The notes under the pieces were generated by a model. That model saw only the letters and a list, made by a program, of their open reading frames with translations. It was not told where the DNA came from and searched no databases. DNA of 64,000 nt. Source: Asanoa sp040676615. Its GTDB lineage: Bacteria > Actinomycetota > Actinomycetes > Mycobacteriales > Micromonosporaceae. The DNA lies in the NCBI RefSeq assembly GCF_040676615.1, contig NZ_JBFAPI010000015.1:131952-195951 (forward strand), in the 5' to 3' direction. Of the stretch, positions 54,159-63,366 are shown in pieces (within the stretch, counting starts at the first letter, position 1; each line of letters begins with the position of its first letter). A program made the translations under genes and the position numbers.

Positions 54159-55555
54159 CGCTCGGCTACGACGACGTGCGCAGGTGGGACGCGGGGGCGG
54201 TCGATGCGTCGGCCGCCGAGCTGCGTGGCCGGCGGGACAAGCTCATCGGCCTGCAAGACGAGCTCGACGACGCCAGGAGACTGCCCGACTGGCGAGGCGC
54301 CGCCGGCGAGGGCGCACGGCGTTCGCTGGGAGTGACCCGTAACAACGCCGAGATCCTGGTCGCGGAGCTGTCCGCCGTCGAACGGGCCCTGCAAACCGCG
54401 TCCGACGACGTGACCGTCCTGCGAAACCGGGTCGCCAACAACGACTCCCTCGCGCAGACCTACCAGTTCCGCATCGCCGCCGACGGCGCGATCGTCGACA
54501 TCAAGCCGGCCGACCCCCCGCCGAGGTCGCGGATCGAGGCCGAAGACCGCGCCGAGGCCCAGCGGTACCGCCAGACCATCAGCAAGCAGTTGCAGCAGGA
54601 AACCAGGGCGATACTCACCACGGCGAACAACATCGACGCCGCCCTCGCCCGGGTGATGCAACTCGCGCAGGACCGCAAGATCAGCGACCACGACGCGACC
54701 ACCCTGGCAGACGCCGGCGAGGGCGGGGAGATCGACGCGAAGGTGGCCGCGATGGAGCAGGCGCTGCGCGACGCCGGGCTGTTGACCGGGCCGCCCGCGT
54801 CCGGCCACTACCGGCAGTGGCTCGAGAACGCCGTGCGCCGGGGCGTGTCGATCGACACGATCAAGAAGATCGCCGCCGAACACCACATCACGCCGGAGGA
54901 CTTCAAGGTCCTCGACGGGATGGAGGAGATCCGCGAGGACGAGGACGGCGACGGGATCTTCAAGTCGTACTTCCTGATGCCGACCGACATCAGCGGGGAC
55001 GACGCCGCGAAGGCGGTGCGGATGACCTACATCCTGAACGCGGGCACCGACTACGGGACCGAAGGCGAGACGACCGACTTCGCACCGACCCCGTACGGGT
55101 CCGAAGAACTGCGGCGAATCACCGAGCGGCAGAAGGAGAACTCGTTCAGCTACGACGACGACGTGGGATTCGTGCACGACAACGGTGGACGGTTGGTGAC
55201 CACCCCGAACGGCATGATGATGGGCCTGGGCGGGAACCTCGTCCAGGACCAGTTCAGCCAGCGCGGCGGCACGACGTGGGGCGACACGTTCATGCTGAAC
55301 ATCGACGACCCGCAAGATCCGGCGCAACAACTCCGAGAGGTGGCGACGTCGGGCCACGCCTGGTACGAAGGTGACGACGGCGCATATCGCGGTGATCTCG
55401 ACATGGACCGACTGCTGCACCACGAGGAGCGCCACTCCCAACAATGGGCGCGTGAAGGGTATACGGGCTTCCTCGCCTCCTACGGGTGGGAGCAGGTCAC
55501 CGGCGGCAACAAGACCGAGGAAGACGCGGGACTCTCCGATGGCGGATATCGCTAG
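54155..55555 (+). CDS. T7SS-type effector with a zincin C-terminus
   Basis: A 466-residue protein. Residues 1-90 have the LXG/WXG-like helical hairpin (turn PDWRGAAGEGARRSL), and 130-190 a coiled region. An EF-hand-like acidic loop (EDEDGDGIF, about residues 262-270) follows. The C-terminal about 110 residues hold the zinc motif HEERH at 423-427 (MDRLLHHEERHSQQWA), followed by a hydrophobic helix (YTGFLASYGWE). This is the layout of metallopeptidase toxins of polymorphic toxin systems. The toxin role is inference; the HEXXH motif is directly seen. Confidence 0.75.
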   Translation: MTLGYDDVRRWDAGAVDASAAELRGRRDKLIGLQDELDDARRLPDWRGAAGEGARRSLGVTRNNAEILVAELSAVERALQTASDDVTVLRNRVANNDSLAQTYQFRIAADGAIVDIKPADPPPRSRIEAEDRAEAQRYRQTISKQLQQETRAILTTANNIDAALARVMQLAQDRKISDHDATTLADAGEGGEIDAKVAAMEQALRDAGLLTGPPASGHYRQWLENAVRRGVSIDTIKKIAAEHHITPEDFKVLDGMEEIREDEDGDGIFKSYFLMPTDISGDDAAKAVRMTYILNAGTDYGTEGETTDFAPTPYGSEELRRITERQKENSFSYDDDVGFVHDNGGRLVTTPNGMMMGLGGNLVQDQFSQRGGTTWGDTFMLNIDDPQDPAQQLREVATSGHAWYEGDDGAYRGDLDMDRLLHHEERHSQQWAREGYTGFLASYGWEQVTGGNKTEEDAGLSDGGYR

Positions 55556-56087
55556 GTGGCTGCGCGTCGCCTGCGCGGCCCTGCTCGTGGCGACGGTGAC
55601 GGGGGGCTGCGACACCAAGGCGCAATTCGCGCCGTCCCTGCCGCCGGCGGCCGGGTTCCGCGTCGACGACGGCGTCCTGAAACTGTGGACGGGCACCCCG
55701 TGCGCTGGCGTCACCGGCCTGAGGTTGATCTTCGACTCCGGCACGCAGAAGAGCACGGAGCAGGTGTGGACCGCACCGCGGCCGGGAGTGGTGCTCGAGC
55801 GCATGGACCTGCTGAGCACCGACGGCCCATCCCCCGGCGGACCTCTCCAGGTCCAGAAACCGCTGCCCGCGGACTACGACTGGACCAAGGCAGGCTCCAT
55901 CAACTTCTCCGTCGACGGCCCGAAGGCGTTCGGTGCCAGGGTCGATGTCGCCCAGGTCCTGCGCGAGTCGGCCCAGCATCCGTCCGGAAGCTACCTGTTC
56001 GGCCAGCGCGGCTGGATGGACGCCTCCGACGTGCAGCGCGAGAACACGAAGTCGTTCCTGACGGTCTGCACTCCCGACCCGCAGTGA
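55539..56087 (+). CDS. Lipoprotein, candidate immunity protein
   Basis: A 182-residue protein with a signal peptide ending in TVTGGC (lipobox Cys at about residue 23) and a mature domain of about 155 residues (KLWTGTPCAGVTGLRLIFDS). It overlaps the metallopeptidase gene by 17 bases. Its exposure on the outer face of the membrane is where immunity against a secreted metallopeptidase would be needed. No family recognised. Confidence 0.7.
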   Translation: MADIARWLRVACAALLVATVTGGCDTKAQFAPSLPPAAGFRVDDGVLKLWTGTPCAGVTGLRLIFDSGTQKSTEQVWTAPRPGVVLERMDLLSTDGPSPGGPLQVQKPLPADYDWTKAGSINFSVDGPKAFGARVDVAQVLRESAQHPSGSYLFGQRGWMDASDVQRENTKSFLTVCTPDPQ

Positions 56088-56186
56088 CGGCGCTGCGGCG
56101 CCGCGCTCGGCCGCACCGCCCACCACGATCGCCCCGCGCGGTGGAGGCCGCACCGGCAAGCTGCCCGATGCGGCCTCCGGCGGTGG

Positions 56187-58001
56187 TCAGTGCTTCTTCG
56201 TTACGCGCAGTGGGAAGGTCGGGGCGCCGATGGTGTCGAGCGTCGTCGTGTTCGCCGCCACGTACCGGTCCAGGTATGGCGATCGGTCACCCTGGGTGGG
56301 CGAGTCGAACCGCGGATCCTGCACCTCCATGCCAAGCCGTGCGTCGGTGACCGTGATCGTCTGGCCGGAGGGAACCGGACGCCAGCCCCGTGAGGTGATC
56401 GTTCCGATCTGGACCCCGAGCCGGTGTTCCGGCTCGAAGGTCCAGTCCGTCGCCTTCAGGGCGAAGGAGGTGGACCCGCTGTCCAGCGCGGCGACCATCT
56501 CGTTGAACATCGTCGCCTTGCCGTCCGGAGCGACGTCCCACAGCCGTACCCAGACGTTGCCCTGTCCCTCGGTCTTCAGCGCGATCTCCGGCGTGCCCGT
56601 GAGCCGCACCTGTGTCGACGCGGGCGTGGAGAAGGTCCAGTAGCTGTTGGCCGGCGCGTCGGCGAGCAGCGCACTCGCCGGGTCGACCGTCGGCGAGGCC
56701 GCGTACTCGATGTCCCAGCCTTCGGGTTGTGCCGCGGTCATCGGCTCCGCCGTCCGCTGCGCTCGGCCACCGTCGTCGACGTACTGCCCGGCCGACAGCC
56801 GCGCGGTGTACGAGTCGTGGGTCACCGGCCAGGTCGGTTGGGCGCGCCAGTCGCCCAGGCTGTCCTCGACCGAGAACGCCGGGTCCGTCACCGACGGTTC
56901 GATGCCGCGCAGGTACTGGTCGTAGAAGCGCATCACCTCGTCGAACCAGCCGGCCCGACCCATCTTGAGCTGACCGTTGGCGTCGGTCTCGTTGCCGCGG
57001 ACGTGCTCCCACTGGCCGAGCCAACCGCGTTCCGGGCCATGGTGGTTGGCCAGGTACTGCTGCATGTCCTCGGGCTTGGTGTTGTCCTCGATGAAGCCCG
57101 ACGTGACGAACAACGGTGTATGCGAGCCGGCGGCGCGCGAGGCGAAGTCACGGGCACGCCAGAACGCCGACTTCGGGTCGGGATTCTGGGTGTCGGTGCT
57201 GTTGTTGATCTCGCACTCGGGGTGGCTCTGCTCGTATGCCGCGTTCGCCAGGTAGCGCGCGCTGTCGCCGCCGAGCTGCGGCATCGTCGCGATCGAGTAG
57301 TAGCTCCGTGGGCTGCTGGTCGCGTTGGACCGCGGCACGCCGTTGCTGAACAGGTAGTTGTACCTGTCCCAGGTCGGTTCCTGAGCGACGATCGCCTTCA
57401 GATCCTTGAGCTTGAGGACGTTGGCCGCCAGCCCGGTGTTGGCGTCGTACGACTTGCCGTACATGCCTACCTTGCCGGTCGACCACGGCTGGCGAGCGGC
57501 CCACTCGACGGCCGCCTTGATATCGGCCTGCTCGCCCGGGCCGAGGAAGTCCAGGCAACCCGTGCTGCCGCCGAAGCCACGCAGGTCGACCATCACGAAG
57601 GTGTAGCCGCGCTCCATGAGCCGCGCGCCGTCGATCAGGTCCTGGAAGCGCCCCGACGGCCCGACCTGATCGAACCCACCGGGAGAAGTCTCCCCGGCGT
57701 GCGAGAAGTACGGACCCACCGACAGGATCACCGGCGTCTTCGCACGCGCCGAAAGGTGTGCCGGGCGCAGCACGTCGGCGTGCAGCTCGACCCCACTGCG
57801 GTCCGAGGACGGGAAGTACGCCTCCGTCCACGCCGCACCTTCGGGAACCCGCGGGTTCTGGTCGTGTGTGATCGGTGCGCCAGCCGCGGCAGACACCGGG
57901 GCGGCCTGTGCCACCGAGGGTAGGCCCGTGGTGAGGCTCGTGATGATGGCCAGTGCACCCGCCGCCGCGACGGGCAAGGCCATCCTCCTCCGAACGGTCA
58001 T
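56187..58001 (-). CDS. Secreted CocE/NonD-family hydrolase (X-Pro dipeptidyl-peptidase-like)
   Basis: A 604-residue secreted serine hydrolase. A signal peptide (about residues 1-33, ending SVAQAAPVSA) is followed by the S15/CocE catalytic domain: VMVDLRGFGGSTGCLDFLGP, then the nucleophile elbow GMYGKSYDANTG, and the C-terminal beta-sandwich lid (LTGTPEIALKTEGQGNVWVR). The enzyme acts outside the cell on peptides or esters. GTGGAGG precedes ATG 58001. Confidence 0.9.
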   Translation of the reverse strand: MTVRRRMALPVAAAGALAIITSLTTGLPSVAQAAPVSAAAGAPITHDQNPRVPEGAAWTEAYFPSSDRSGVELHADVLRPAHLSARAKTPVILSVGPYFSHAGETSPGGFDQVGPSGRFQDLIDGARLMERGYTFVMVDLRGFGGSTGCLDFLGPGEQADIKAAVEWAARQPWSTGKVGMYGKSYDANTGLAANVLKLKDLKAIVAQEPTWDRYNYLFSNGVPRSNATSSPRSYYSIATMPQLGGDSARYLANAAYEQSHPECEINNSTDTQNPDPKSAFWRARDFASRAAGSHTPLFVTSGFIEDNTKPEDMQQYLANHHGPERGWLGQWEHVRGNETDANGQLKMGRAGWFDEVMRFYDQYLRGIEPSVTDPAFSVEDSLGDWRAQPTWPVTHDSYTARLSAGQYVDDGGRAQRTAEPMTAAQPEGWDIEYAASPTVDPASALLADAPANSYWTFSTPASTQVRLTGTPEIALKTEGQGNVWVRLWDVAPDGKATMFNEMVAALDSGSTSFALKATDWTFEPEHRLGVQIGTITSRGWRPVPSGQTITVTDARLGMEVQDPRFDSPTQGDRSPYLDRYVAANTTTLDTIGAPTFPLRVTKKH

Positions 58002-58306
58002 CCAACCTCCACCTAACTCCAGACGAGGCCGCCTGGTTGGCCATTGATGTTAATGATCATTGGCGGTGATGTATCCCGGAGTTATCTCGCCGTGACCTCT
58101 GCTCACCCCACGTGATCGCGGCCAGGATGCCGCCGGCCGGGTCGTGGGCAACGCGCGCCGCTGGTCGCCGATGAGGCTGGCGGTGACGGCGGGATAGTCG
58201 GTGACACCGGGACGTGGCCGGGGGTAATGCCGCGTCGGGCTACGGGTACCCGACGAGTTGCAGGGCTGGGAGGTCGAACGGGTAACGGCTGCGGGGGAGG
58301 AAGATC
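58002..58306. promoter_or_regulatory. Divergent promoter region with a palindrome
   Basis: A 305-base non-coding region between the secreted hydrolase and the flavoenzyme gene. AATGATCATT at 58052-58061 is a perfect 10-bp palindrome inside the larger, imperfect CCATTGAT...ATCATTGG (58041-58063), 40 bases before the hydrolase start. That looks like an operator for a TetR- or MarR-type regulator not encoded nearby. The rest holds no recognised element. Confidence 0.45.
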
Positions 58307-59638
58307 ATGACCTCAGCGTTGGAGAAGCTTCGCCAAGAATTCGGTGGCGACATCATCCAACCCGGTGCGGCGGAGTACGAGTCGGCGAGCCGCTCGCTGC
58401 TGACGCCGGGCAGTCCCGCCATGGTGTTACGACCCCGGACCGTCGGTGACGTGTGCGCCGCGGTCACCTTCGCGGCGGGCAAGGTGCTGTCCGTACGCGA
58501 TGGCGGGCATGGCTTTCCGGGCTTCGGCACGAACGACGGCGGTCTGGTGATCGACCTGAGTGGGCTCGCCGACGTGGAGGTCGTCGACAGCGAACGCCAC
58601 ATCGTGCGGATCGGGGGCGGCGCGACGTGGGGCCAGGTCGCGGTCGCGTTGGCACCGCACGGACTGGCGATCTCCGCCGGTGACACCAAGGATGTCGGCG
58701 TCGGCGGCCTGACGCTGGCCGGCGGCATCGGTTGGAAGGTCAGGAAGTATGGACTCGCGTTGGACGGCGTGGTCGCCGCCGAGGTGGTCACCGCCGACGG
58801 CGAGGTCGTGCGCACCTCCGCGGCAGAGCGTCCCGAGCTTTTCTGGGCGATCCGCGGTGGCGGCGGCAACTTCGGGATCGTGACCGCTTTCGACTTCGCG
58901 GCCCACCCGACCACGGACGTTTTCCACGGCCGGATCGCCTTCCCGGCCACGGAGGTGGCCACGGTGCTGAACGGGTGGTCGGACTACATGCGCACCGCGC
59001 CGGAAGAGCTCACCTCGGTGGCGAGCTTCGCCAACCCGATGGCCGGCGGGCCCAAGGCGCCCATCGAGATCCACCTGGTCTTCGACGGCGACGACGAGAA
59101 GCGGGCCGCGACCGTGCTCGACCCGATCCGCGAGCTCGGAACGGTGGTCGACGACGACGTCGCGCTCAAGCCCTACGGGGAGACGCTCATGGACGGCGTC
59201 GTCCCGCCGCCGGCGGTGCGGATCGTGAACCGGAGCGCGTTCGTGGACCATGACTCGGTGTCCGACGCCCTGCGCATCCTCGCCGACGCGGGTGCGTCCG
59301 AGCATGCGCCGTTGATCGCCGTTCGCAGTGTCGGCGGCGCGGTGGCCCGGGTTCCCGACGACGCCACCGCGTACGCGCACCGCCAGGCCGAGTTGATGTT
59401 CGTGACGACGATCGCAGGTCCGCCGCCGGTGCTCGACGCCGGCCGCCCGCCGCTGGAAGCGCTTTGGGCGAGCCTGGCACCGCACACCGACGGCCTCTAC
59501 GCGAACTTCACGTCGTCCGCCACCGACGAGGACGTCGCCGCCATCTACCCGCCAGAGACCTACCGGCGGCTCGCGGCGGTGAAGCGCCAGTACGATCCGG
59601 ACAACCTGTTCGCCCGCAACTACAACATCCGTCCATAG
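58307..59638 (+). CDS. FAD-linked oxidoreductase, BBE/PCMH type
   Basis: A 443-residue flavoenzyme. The FAD-binding PCMH domain has VLSVRDGGHGFPGFGTNDGG (the His is the usual 8-alpha attachment point), GVGGLTLAGGIGWKVRKYGL, and IRGGGGNFGIVTAFDF. The C-terminus YDPDNLFARNYNI is the BBE-type end. Members oxidise sugars, alkaloids or polyketides. The Cys for bicovalent attachment is not at the usual GIGWL(C) place, so FAD is probably held by one bond. ATG 58307 follows GGGGGAGG. Confidence 0.9.
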   Translation: MTSALEKLRQEFGGDIIQPGAAEYESASRSLLTPGSPAMVLRPRTVGDVCAAVTFAAGKVLSVRDGGHGFPGFGTNDGGLVIDLSGLADVEVVDSERHIVRIGGGATWGQVAVALAPHGLAISAGDTKDVGVGGLTLAGGIGWKVRKYGLALDGVVAAEVVTADGEVVRTSAAERPELFWAIRGGGGNFGIVTAFDFAAHPTTDVFHGRIAFPATEVATVLNGWSDYMRTAPEELTSVASFANPMAGGPKAPIEIHLVFDGDDEKRAATVLDPIRELGTVVDDDVALKPYGETLMDGVVPPPAVRIVNRSAFVDHDSVSDALRILADAGASEHAPLIAVRSVGGAVARVPDDATAYAHRQAELMFVTTIAGPPPVLDAGRPPLEALWASLAPHTDGLYANFTSSATDEDVAAIYPPETYRRLAAVKRQYDPDNLFARNYNIRP

Positions 59639-59640
59639 CG

Positions 59641-60657
59641 CTATGGCTTGAGCAGTTCCTCGCTCAGCTCCCACAGCCGGCGGGCCGACTCCGTGTCGAT
59701 GGCGTGGGGTACGACGTCGGTGATCAGGCCCGGCCGGATCGGTTCGACGTCGTCGAGGGGTGAGACCTCGTTGTCCCTGAGGTAGACGCCGCCGATTTCC
59801 GCGAGCAGCGGGCTGGTGGCCGCGAACACCATCGTGCTGGCTCCCTGCTGCGGCGTTTTCAGCCCGCGTTCCGGGTCGATGACCGGCCGGCCGGACTCGT
59901 CGATCAGCCCGATGGCTCGCTGCTGCTCGGCGCTCATCGACGGTGTCGGCTCGTCGCCCGCCGCGCGCAAGGGTCCCAAGTTGGTGCCGACGACGACGCC
60001 GGGGTGCGCGGCGTAGCCGCGGATGCCGTCCGCGGCCCATCGCCGGTCCAGTTCGACGGCGAACAGCACGTTCGCGGTCTTGGACTGGCCGTAGGCAACG
60101 TGGCCGTCGTAGCCACCGGTGGTGAACTGCGGGTCGTCCCAGCGGATGCCGGAGAGCCGGAAGGCACCTGAGGTCGTGTTGACGACCCGGGCGCCGCGGG
60201 CGGCGCGCAGGGCGGGCCGCAGTCCGAGGGTGAGCTGGAAGTGCCCGAGGTGGTTGGTCGCGAAATGCGACTCGTAGCCCCGTGCGTCCCGCACCAGCGG
60301 GCCGGCCATGATGCCGGCGTTGTTGAACAGCATGTGCAGCGGGCGCCCGGAGTCGAGGTACCGGGCGACGAACGCGTCGATCGACGCGGGGTCGAGCAGG
60401 TCGAGTTGGCTCACCTCGACGCGCTCGATGCCCGCCAGCGCCGCGGCGGCGCGGACGGGGTTGCGCGCTCCCACCGTCACGAAGCCGCCGGCCTTGGTCA
60501 GCGCCCGGGTCATCTCCAGGCCGAGCCCGACATGGCCGCCGGTGATGACGGCGTTCCGGCCCGACAGGTCGATGCCGGCGAGCACCTCGTCGGCTGTGGA
60601 GGCCGCCTTGAAGCCGGATCCGATGGGGTGCTGCCGATGCGTCGTGTTCTGTGTCAT
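59641..60657 (-). CDS. Short-chain dehydrogenase (WWOX/retinol-DH-like)
   Basis: A 338-residue SDR with nucleotide loop AVITGGHVGLGLEMTRAL, LFNNAGIM, and the catalytic AYGQSKTANVLFAVE with Tyr and Lys in place. Divergent from an AraC-type regulator 75 bases away, so it is a likely target. Convergent with the flavoenzyme gene, 2 bases apart. Confidence 0.9.
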   Translation of the reverse strand: MTQNTTHRQHPIGSGFKAASTADEVLAGIDLSGRNAVITGGHVGLGLEMTRALTKAGGFVTVGARNPVRAAAALAGIERVEVSQLDLLDPASIDAFVARYLDSGRPLHMLFNNAGIMAGPLVRDARGYESHFATNHLGHFQLTLGLRPALRAARGARVVNTTSGAFRLSGIRWDDPQFTTGGYDGHVAYGQSKTANVLFAVELDRRWAADGIRGYAAHPGVVVGTNLGPLRAAGDEPTPSMSAEQQRAIGLIDESGRPVIDPERGLKTPQQGASTMVFAATSPLLAEIGGVYLRDNEVSPLDDVEPIRPGLITDVVPHAIDTESARRLWELSEELLKP

Positions 60658-60731
60658 GCCGACAACTCTGCGCCGGAGTGCCCGTACCCTGAATAGTTGT
60701 CGATCCGGATTTCTTGCGCGATAGTACGGGC

Positions 60732-61673
60732 GTGGCGACCGATCAGTTGTCCGAGGCGTTGGACCTCGTCGAGGTGCGTGGCCTGCTGACCGGCGGGGTG
60801 GCAGCCACCGGCCGGTGGGTGTCGCGAGCGCCCGTGCAGGATCCGTTGAAGTTGTTCGCGATGGTGCGCGGCAGCGCCCGGCTGACCACCGACGGCGTCG
60901 ACGCTCCGATCGAGCTCGAGCCGGGCGACGTGGCGATCGTGAACGGTCGGTCGTGGCTGGCGCTCGAAGGAGGCGCGGGCGACGGACCATCGCGCGAGGT
61001 CGTCCCGGTGGAGCACGATCCCCTCGGCGGTCTCGCCGGCGTCGACCGCGGCAACGACGACATCGTCATCGGGGTACGCGTGGACCTGAACCAGGCCGGT
61101 CGGACACTGCTGCTGCAGGCCCTGCCACCGGTCGCGCGCGTGCGGGCGTCGGCCGCCGCGGCGGTCAACCTGCGGGCAACGCTCGACCGGCTGTTCGACG
61201 AGGCGACGCGTGGTCGCAGCGGCTCGGCGTTCGCGATCCGGCAGTACGGCCAGCTCCTGCTGCTGGAGGTGCTGCGCGCCTACGTCGACCAGGTCGCGTT
61301 GCCTCCGGGCTGGCTACGGGTGCTGACCGACGAACGGCTACGCCCGGCGGTCACCCTCATGCACACCGACCCCGGCAAGCCCTGGGGCCTGCAGGAGCTG
61401 GCCCGGGCCACGGCGATGTCGCGCACGTCCTTCGCCGAACGCTTCCGGACCGTTGCGGGAATGCCGCCGCTCACCTACCTGAGCCGTTGGCGGATGCTGC
61501 TCGCGCAACGCGCCCTGCGCGACGGCGACGTCCGCGTCGGCTCGCTCGCCTCCGACCTCGGATACGCGTCGGAAAGCGCCTTCAGCACCGCCTTCAAACG
61601 CGAGGTGGGCATGTCACCACTGCGCTACCGCTACCGGGTGCGGGAGGAGTTGTCCGCCGGCCAGGTCGTGTAG
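60732..61673 (+). CDS. AraC-family regulator
   Basis: A 313-residue regulator: a cupin-like ligand domain (LKLFAMVRGSARLTTDG) and two helix-turn-helix units (LQELARATAMSRTSFAERFR, VGSLASDLGYASESAFSTAF), ending normally. It is divergent from the SDR gene, the expected target. GTG 60732 used. The 3' end overlaps the convergent MerR gene by 43 bases. Confidence 0.9.
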   Translation: MATDQLSEALDLVEVRGLLTGGVAATGRWVSRAPVQDPLKLFAMVRGSARLTTDGVDAPIELEPGDVAIVNGRSWLALEGGAGDGPSREVVPVEHDPLGGLAGVDRGNDDIVIGVRVDLNQAGRTLLLQALPPVARVRASAAAAVNLRATLDRLFDEATRGRSGSAFAIRQYGQLLLLEVLRAYVDQVALPPGWLRVLTDERLRPAVTLMHTDPGKPWGLQELARATAMSRTSFAERFRTVAGMPPLTYLSRWRMLLAQRALRDGDVRVGSLASDLGYASESAFSTAFKREVGMSPLRYRYRVREELSAGQVV

Positions 61674-62026
61674 TCACAGCGCGGATGCGGGCGCGAGGTC
61701 TGCTCGATGATGGCGTCGAGCTTGCCCCGGGTGAGCGTCAACTCAGCGATCTGCCGGTCGATGCGGTCGCGCTCGGCCGCCAACAGAGCCCGCGACTCCG
61801 GCGTGCTGACCTGAGCGTCGACACAGGGCAGCAGGTCGGCGATCGTCTTGCTGGAGAGCCCGGCGCCGTAGAGCGACTGGATCAGTTTGACCCGCTCCAC
61901 CGCGGCCTCGGTGTAGTGCCGCTGCCCGCTCGCACTGCGGGTCGACGCCAGCAGCCCTTGCTCCTCGTAGTACCGAAGGGCCCGGACACTCACCGCCGCC
62001 CGCGTCGCCACATCTCCGATCCGCAT
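61631..62026 (-). CDS. MerR-family regulator
   Basis: A 131-residue regulator with the MerR DNA-binding head (IGDVATRAAVSVRALRYYEE) and a short dimer helix. The C-terminal tail (PHPRCDYTTWPADNSSRTR) holds one Cys only, so no metal site is likely. It is divergent from an SDR gene, with a dyad in between that has MerR-type spacing. Confidence 0.9.
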   Translation of the reverse strand: MRIGDVATRAAVSVRALRYYEEQGLLASTRSASGQRHYTEAAVERVKLIQSLYGAGLSSKTIADLLPCVDAQVSTPESRALLAAERDRIDRQIAELTLTRGKLDAIIEQTSRPHPRCDYTTWPADNSSRTR

Positions 62027-62045
62027 GTGTGACCCCCGTCTCGCA

Positions 62046-62076
62046 CCTTGCCTCTGACGTCAGCGTCAGGTCTTAG
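62046..62076. promoter_or_regulatory. MerR-type operator/promoter
   Basis: CTGACG (62054-62059) and CGTCAG (62064-62069) form a dyad between a -35-like TTGCCT (62049-62054) and a -10-like TCTTAG (62071-62076) of the SDR promoter. The long spacer of about 16-19 bases with the dyad inside is the hallmark of MerR-controlled promoters. Confidence 0.6.
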
Positions 62077-62085
62077 CGTAGCCGC

Positions 62086-62805
62086 ATGCAGATCACCGGA
62101 GCCAAAGTTCTCGTCACCGGCGCCAACCGCGGCCTCGGCAAGGCGTTCGTCGAGGCCCTCGTCGCGCGCGGCGCCGACACGGTCTACGCCACCGGCCGTC
62201 GCCCCGAGCTCATCGACACCCCCGGCGCCACCCCGCTACACCTGGACATCACCGACATGGCCTCCATCGAGGCGGCCGCCTCCCGGGTCGGCGAGCTGGA
62301 CATCCTGATCAACAACGCCGGCATCTCGACCCGCGCGCCCCTGCTCGGCGACAACCTCGACAACGTCCGCCGCGAGTTCGACACCCACTTCTGGGGCACC
62401 CTCAACGTCACCCGCGCCTTCGCCCCCCGCCTCGCCGGCGGCGCCATCCTCAACGTCATCTCCGCACTCTCCTGGTACGTCTACGGCCCCGACAGCAACG
62501 GCTACGCCGCGGCCAAGGCGGCGGAATGGTCCCTCACCAACGGCGTACGCATCGAACTCGCCGCGCAGAAGACCCAGGTCACCGCGCTGGCCCTCGCCAT
62601 AGCCGACACCGACATGATGGCCGCCTACGACATACCGAAGCTCCCTCCGGCCGACGTCGTCGCCATGGCCCTCGACGGCCTCGAAGCCGGCAAACTGGAA
62701 GTCATCGGCGACCCTGTCACCGCCAACGTCAAAGCCGCCCTCGCCGGCGACCCCGCCACCTTCTACGCCGACGTCCAGGGGGCCCTCTTCGGCAAGACGA
62801 CCTAG
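62086..62805 (+). CDS. Short-chain dehydrogenase
   Basis: A 239-residue SDR with VLVTGANRGLGKAFVEALVA, INNAGIST, NVISALSW and YAAAKAAEWSLTNGVR (YxxxK). It is divergent from the MerR gene, and its promoter carries a MerR-type dyad, so it is likely activated by it. Confidence 0.9.
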   Translation: MQITGAKVLVTGANRGLGKAFVEALVARGADTVYATGRRPELIDTPGATPLHLDITDMASIEAAASRVGELDILINNAGISTRAPLLGDNLDNVRREFDTHFWGTLNVTRAFAPRLAGGAILNVISALSWYVYGPDSNGYAAAKAAEWSLTNGVRIELAAQKTQVTALALAIADTDMMAAYDIPKLPPADVVAMALDGLEAGKLEVIGDPVTANVKAALAGDPATFYADVQGALFGKTT

Positions 62806-62886
62806 CTGACGCCGGGACCAAAACGCCGAACCGCGTTGTTGTTGAAGATGACGCCGCAGCCAGCGGCGGCATGAAGAGGAGAGATC

Positions 62887-63366
62887 GTGTCACACGACTA
62901 CCGCAAGACACCGGACGCCCTCAACCGCCTCACCGATACCCAGTTCCAGGTCACTCAGCGCGACGGGACCGAGCCGGCATTCCGGAACGAGTACTGGGAC
63001 AACCACGAGCAGGGGATCTACGTGGACGTGGTTTCCGGTCAGCCGCTGTTCTCGTCGACCGACAAATACGACAGCGGCACCGGCTGGCCCAGTTTCACCA
63101 AGCCGATCGAAAGCGACGTCGTACGCACAAAGACCGACAGGTCGCTCTGGATGACCCGCACCGAGGTGCGGTCCGCCGGGGCCGACAGCCACCTCGGTCA
63201 CCTTTTCGATGACGGCCCCGCCGCCGCCGGAGGCCAGCGTTACTGCATGAACTCGGCCGCGCTGCGCTTCGTCCCGGTCTCGGAGCTCGAGGCGCAGGGA
63301 TACGGCGAGTACCGCTCGTTGTTCGAGCCGGCCGCTACGGACAGCACGAAGGAGAACGCATCATGA
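62887..63366 (+). CDS. msrB: Peptide-methionine (R)-S-oxide reductase
   Basis: A 159-residue MsrB with the catalytic RYCMNSAALRF and SGTGWPSFTKPI. The common resolving Cys (SGCGWPSF) is Thr here, and the zinc-binding CxxC pairs are missing, so recycling must use another Cys or an external thiol such as mycothiol. Coupled to msrA by a 4-base overlap. GTG 62887 used. Confidence 0.94.
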   Translation: MSHDYRKTPDALNRLTDTQFQVTQRDGTEPAFRNEYWDNHEQGIYVDVVSGQPLFSSTDKYDSGTGWPSFTKPIESDVVRTKTDRSLWMTRTEVRSAGADSHLGHLFDDGPAAAGGQRYCMNSAALRFVPVSELEAQGYGEYRSLFEPAATDSTKENAS

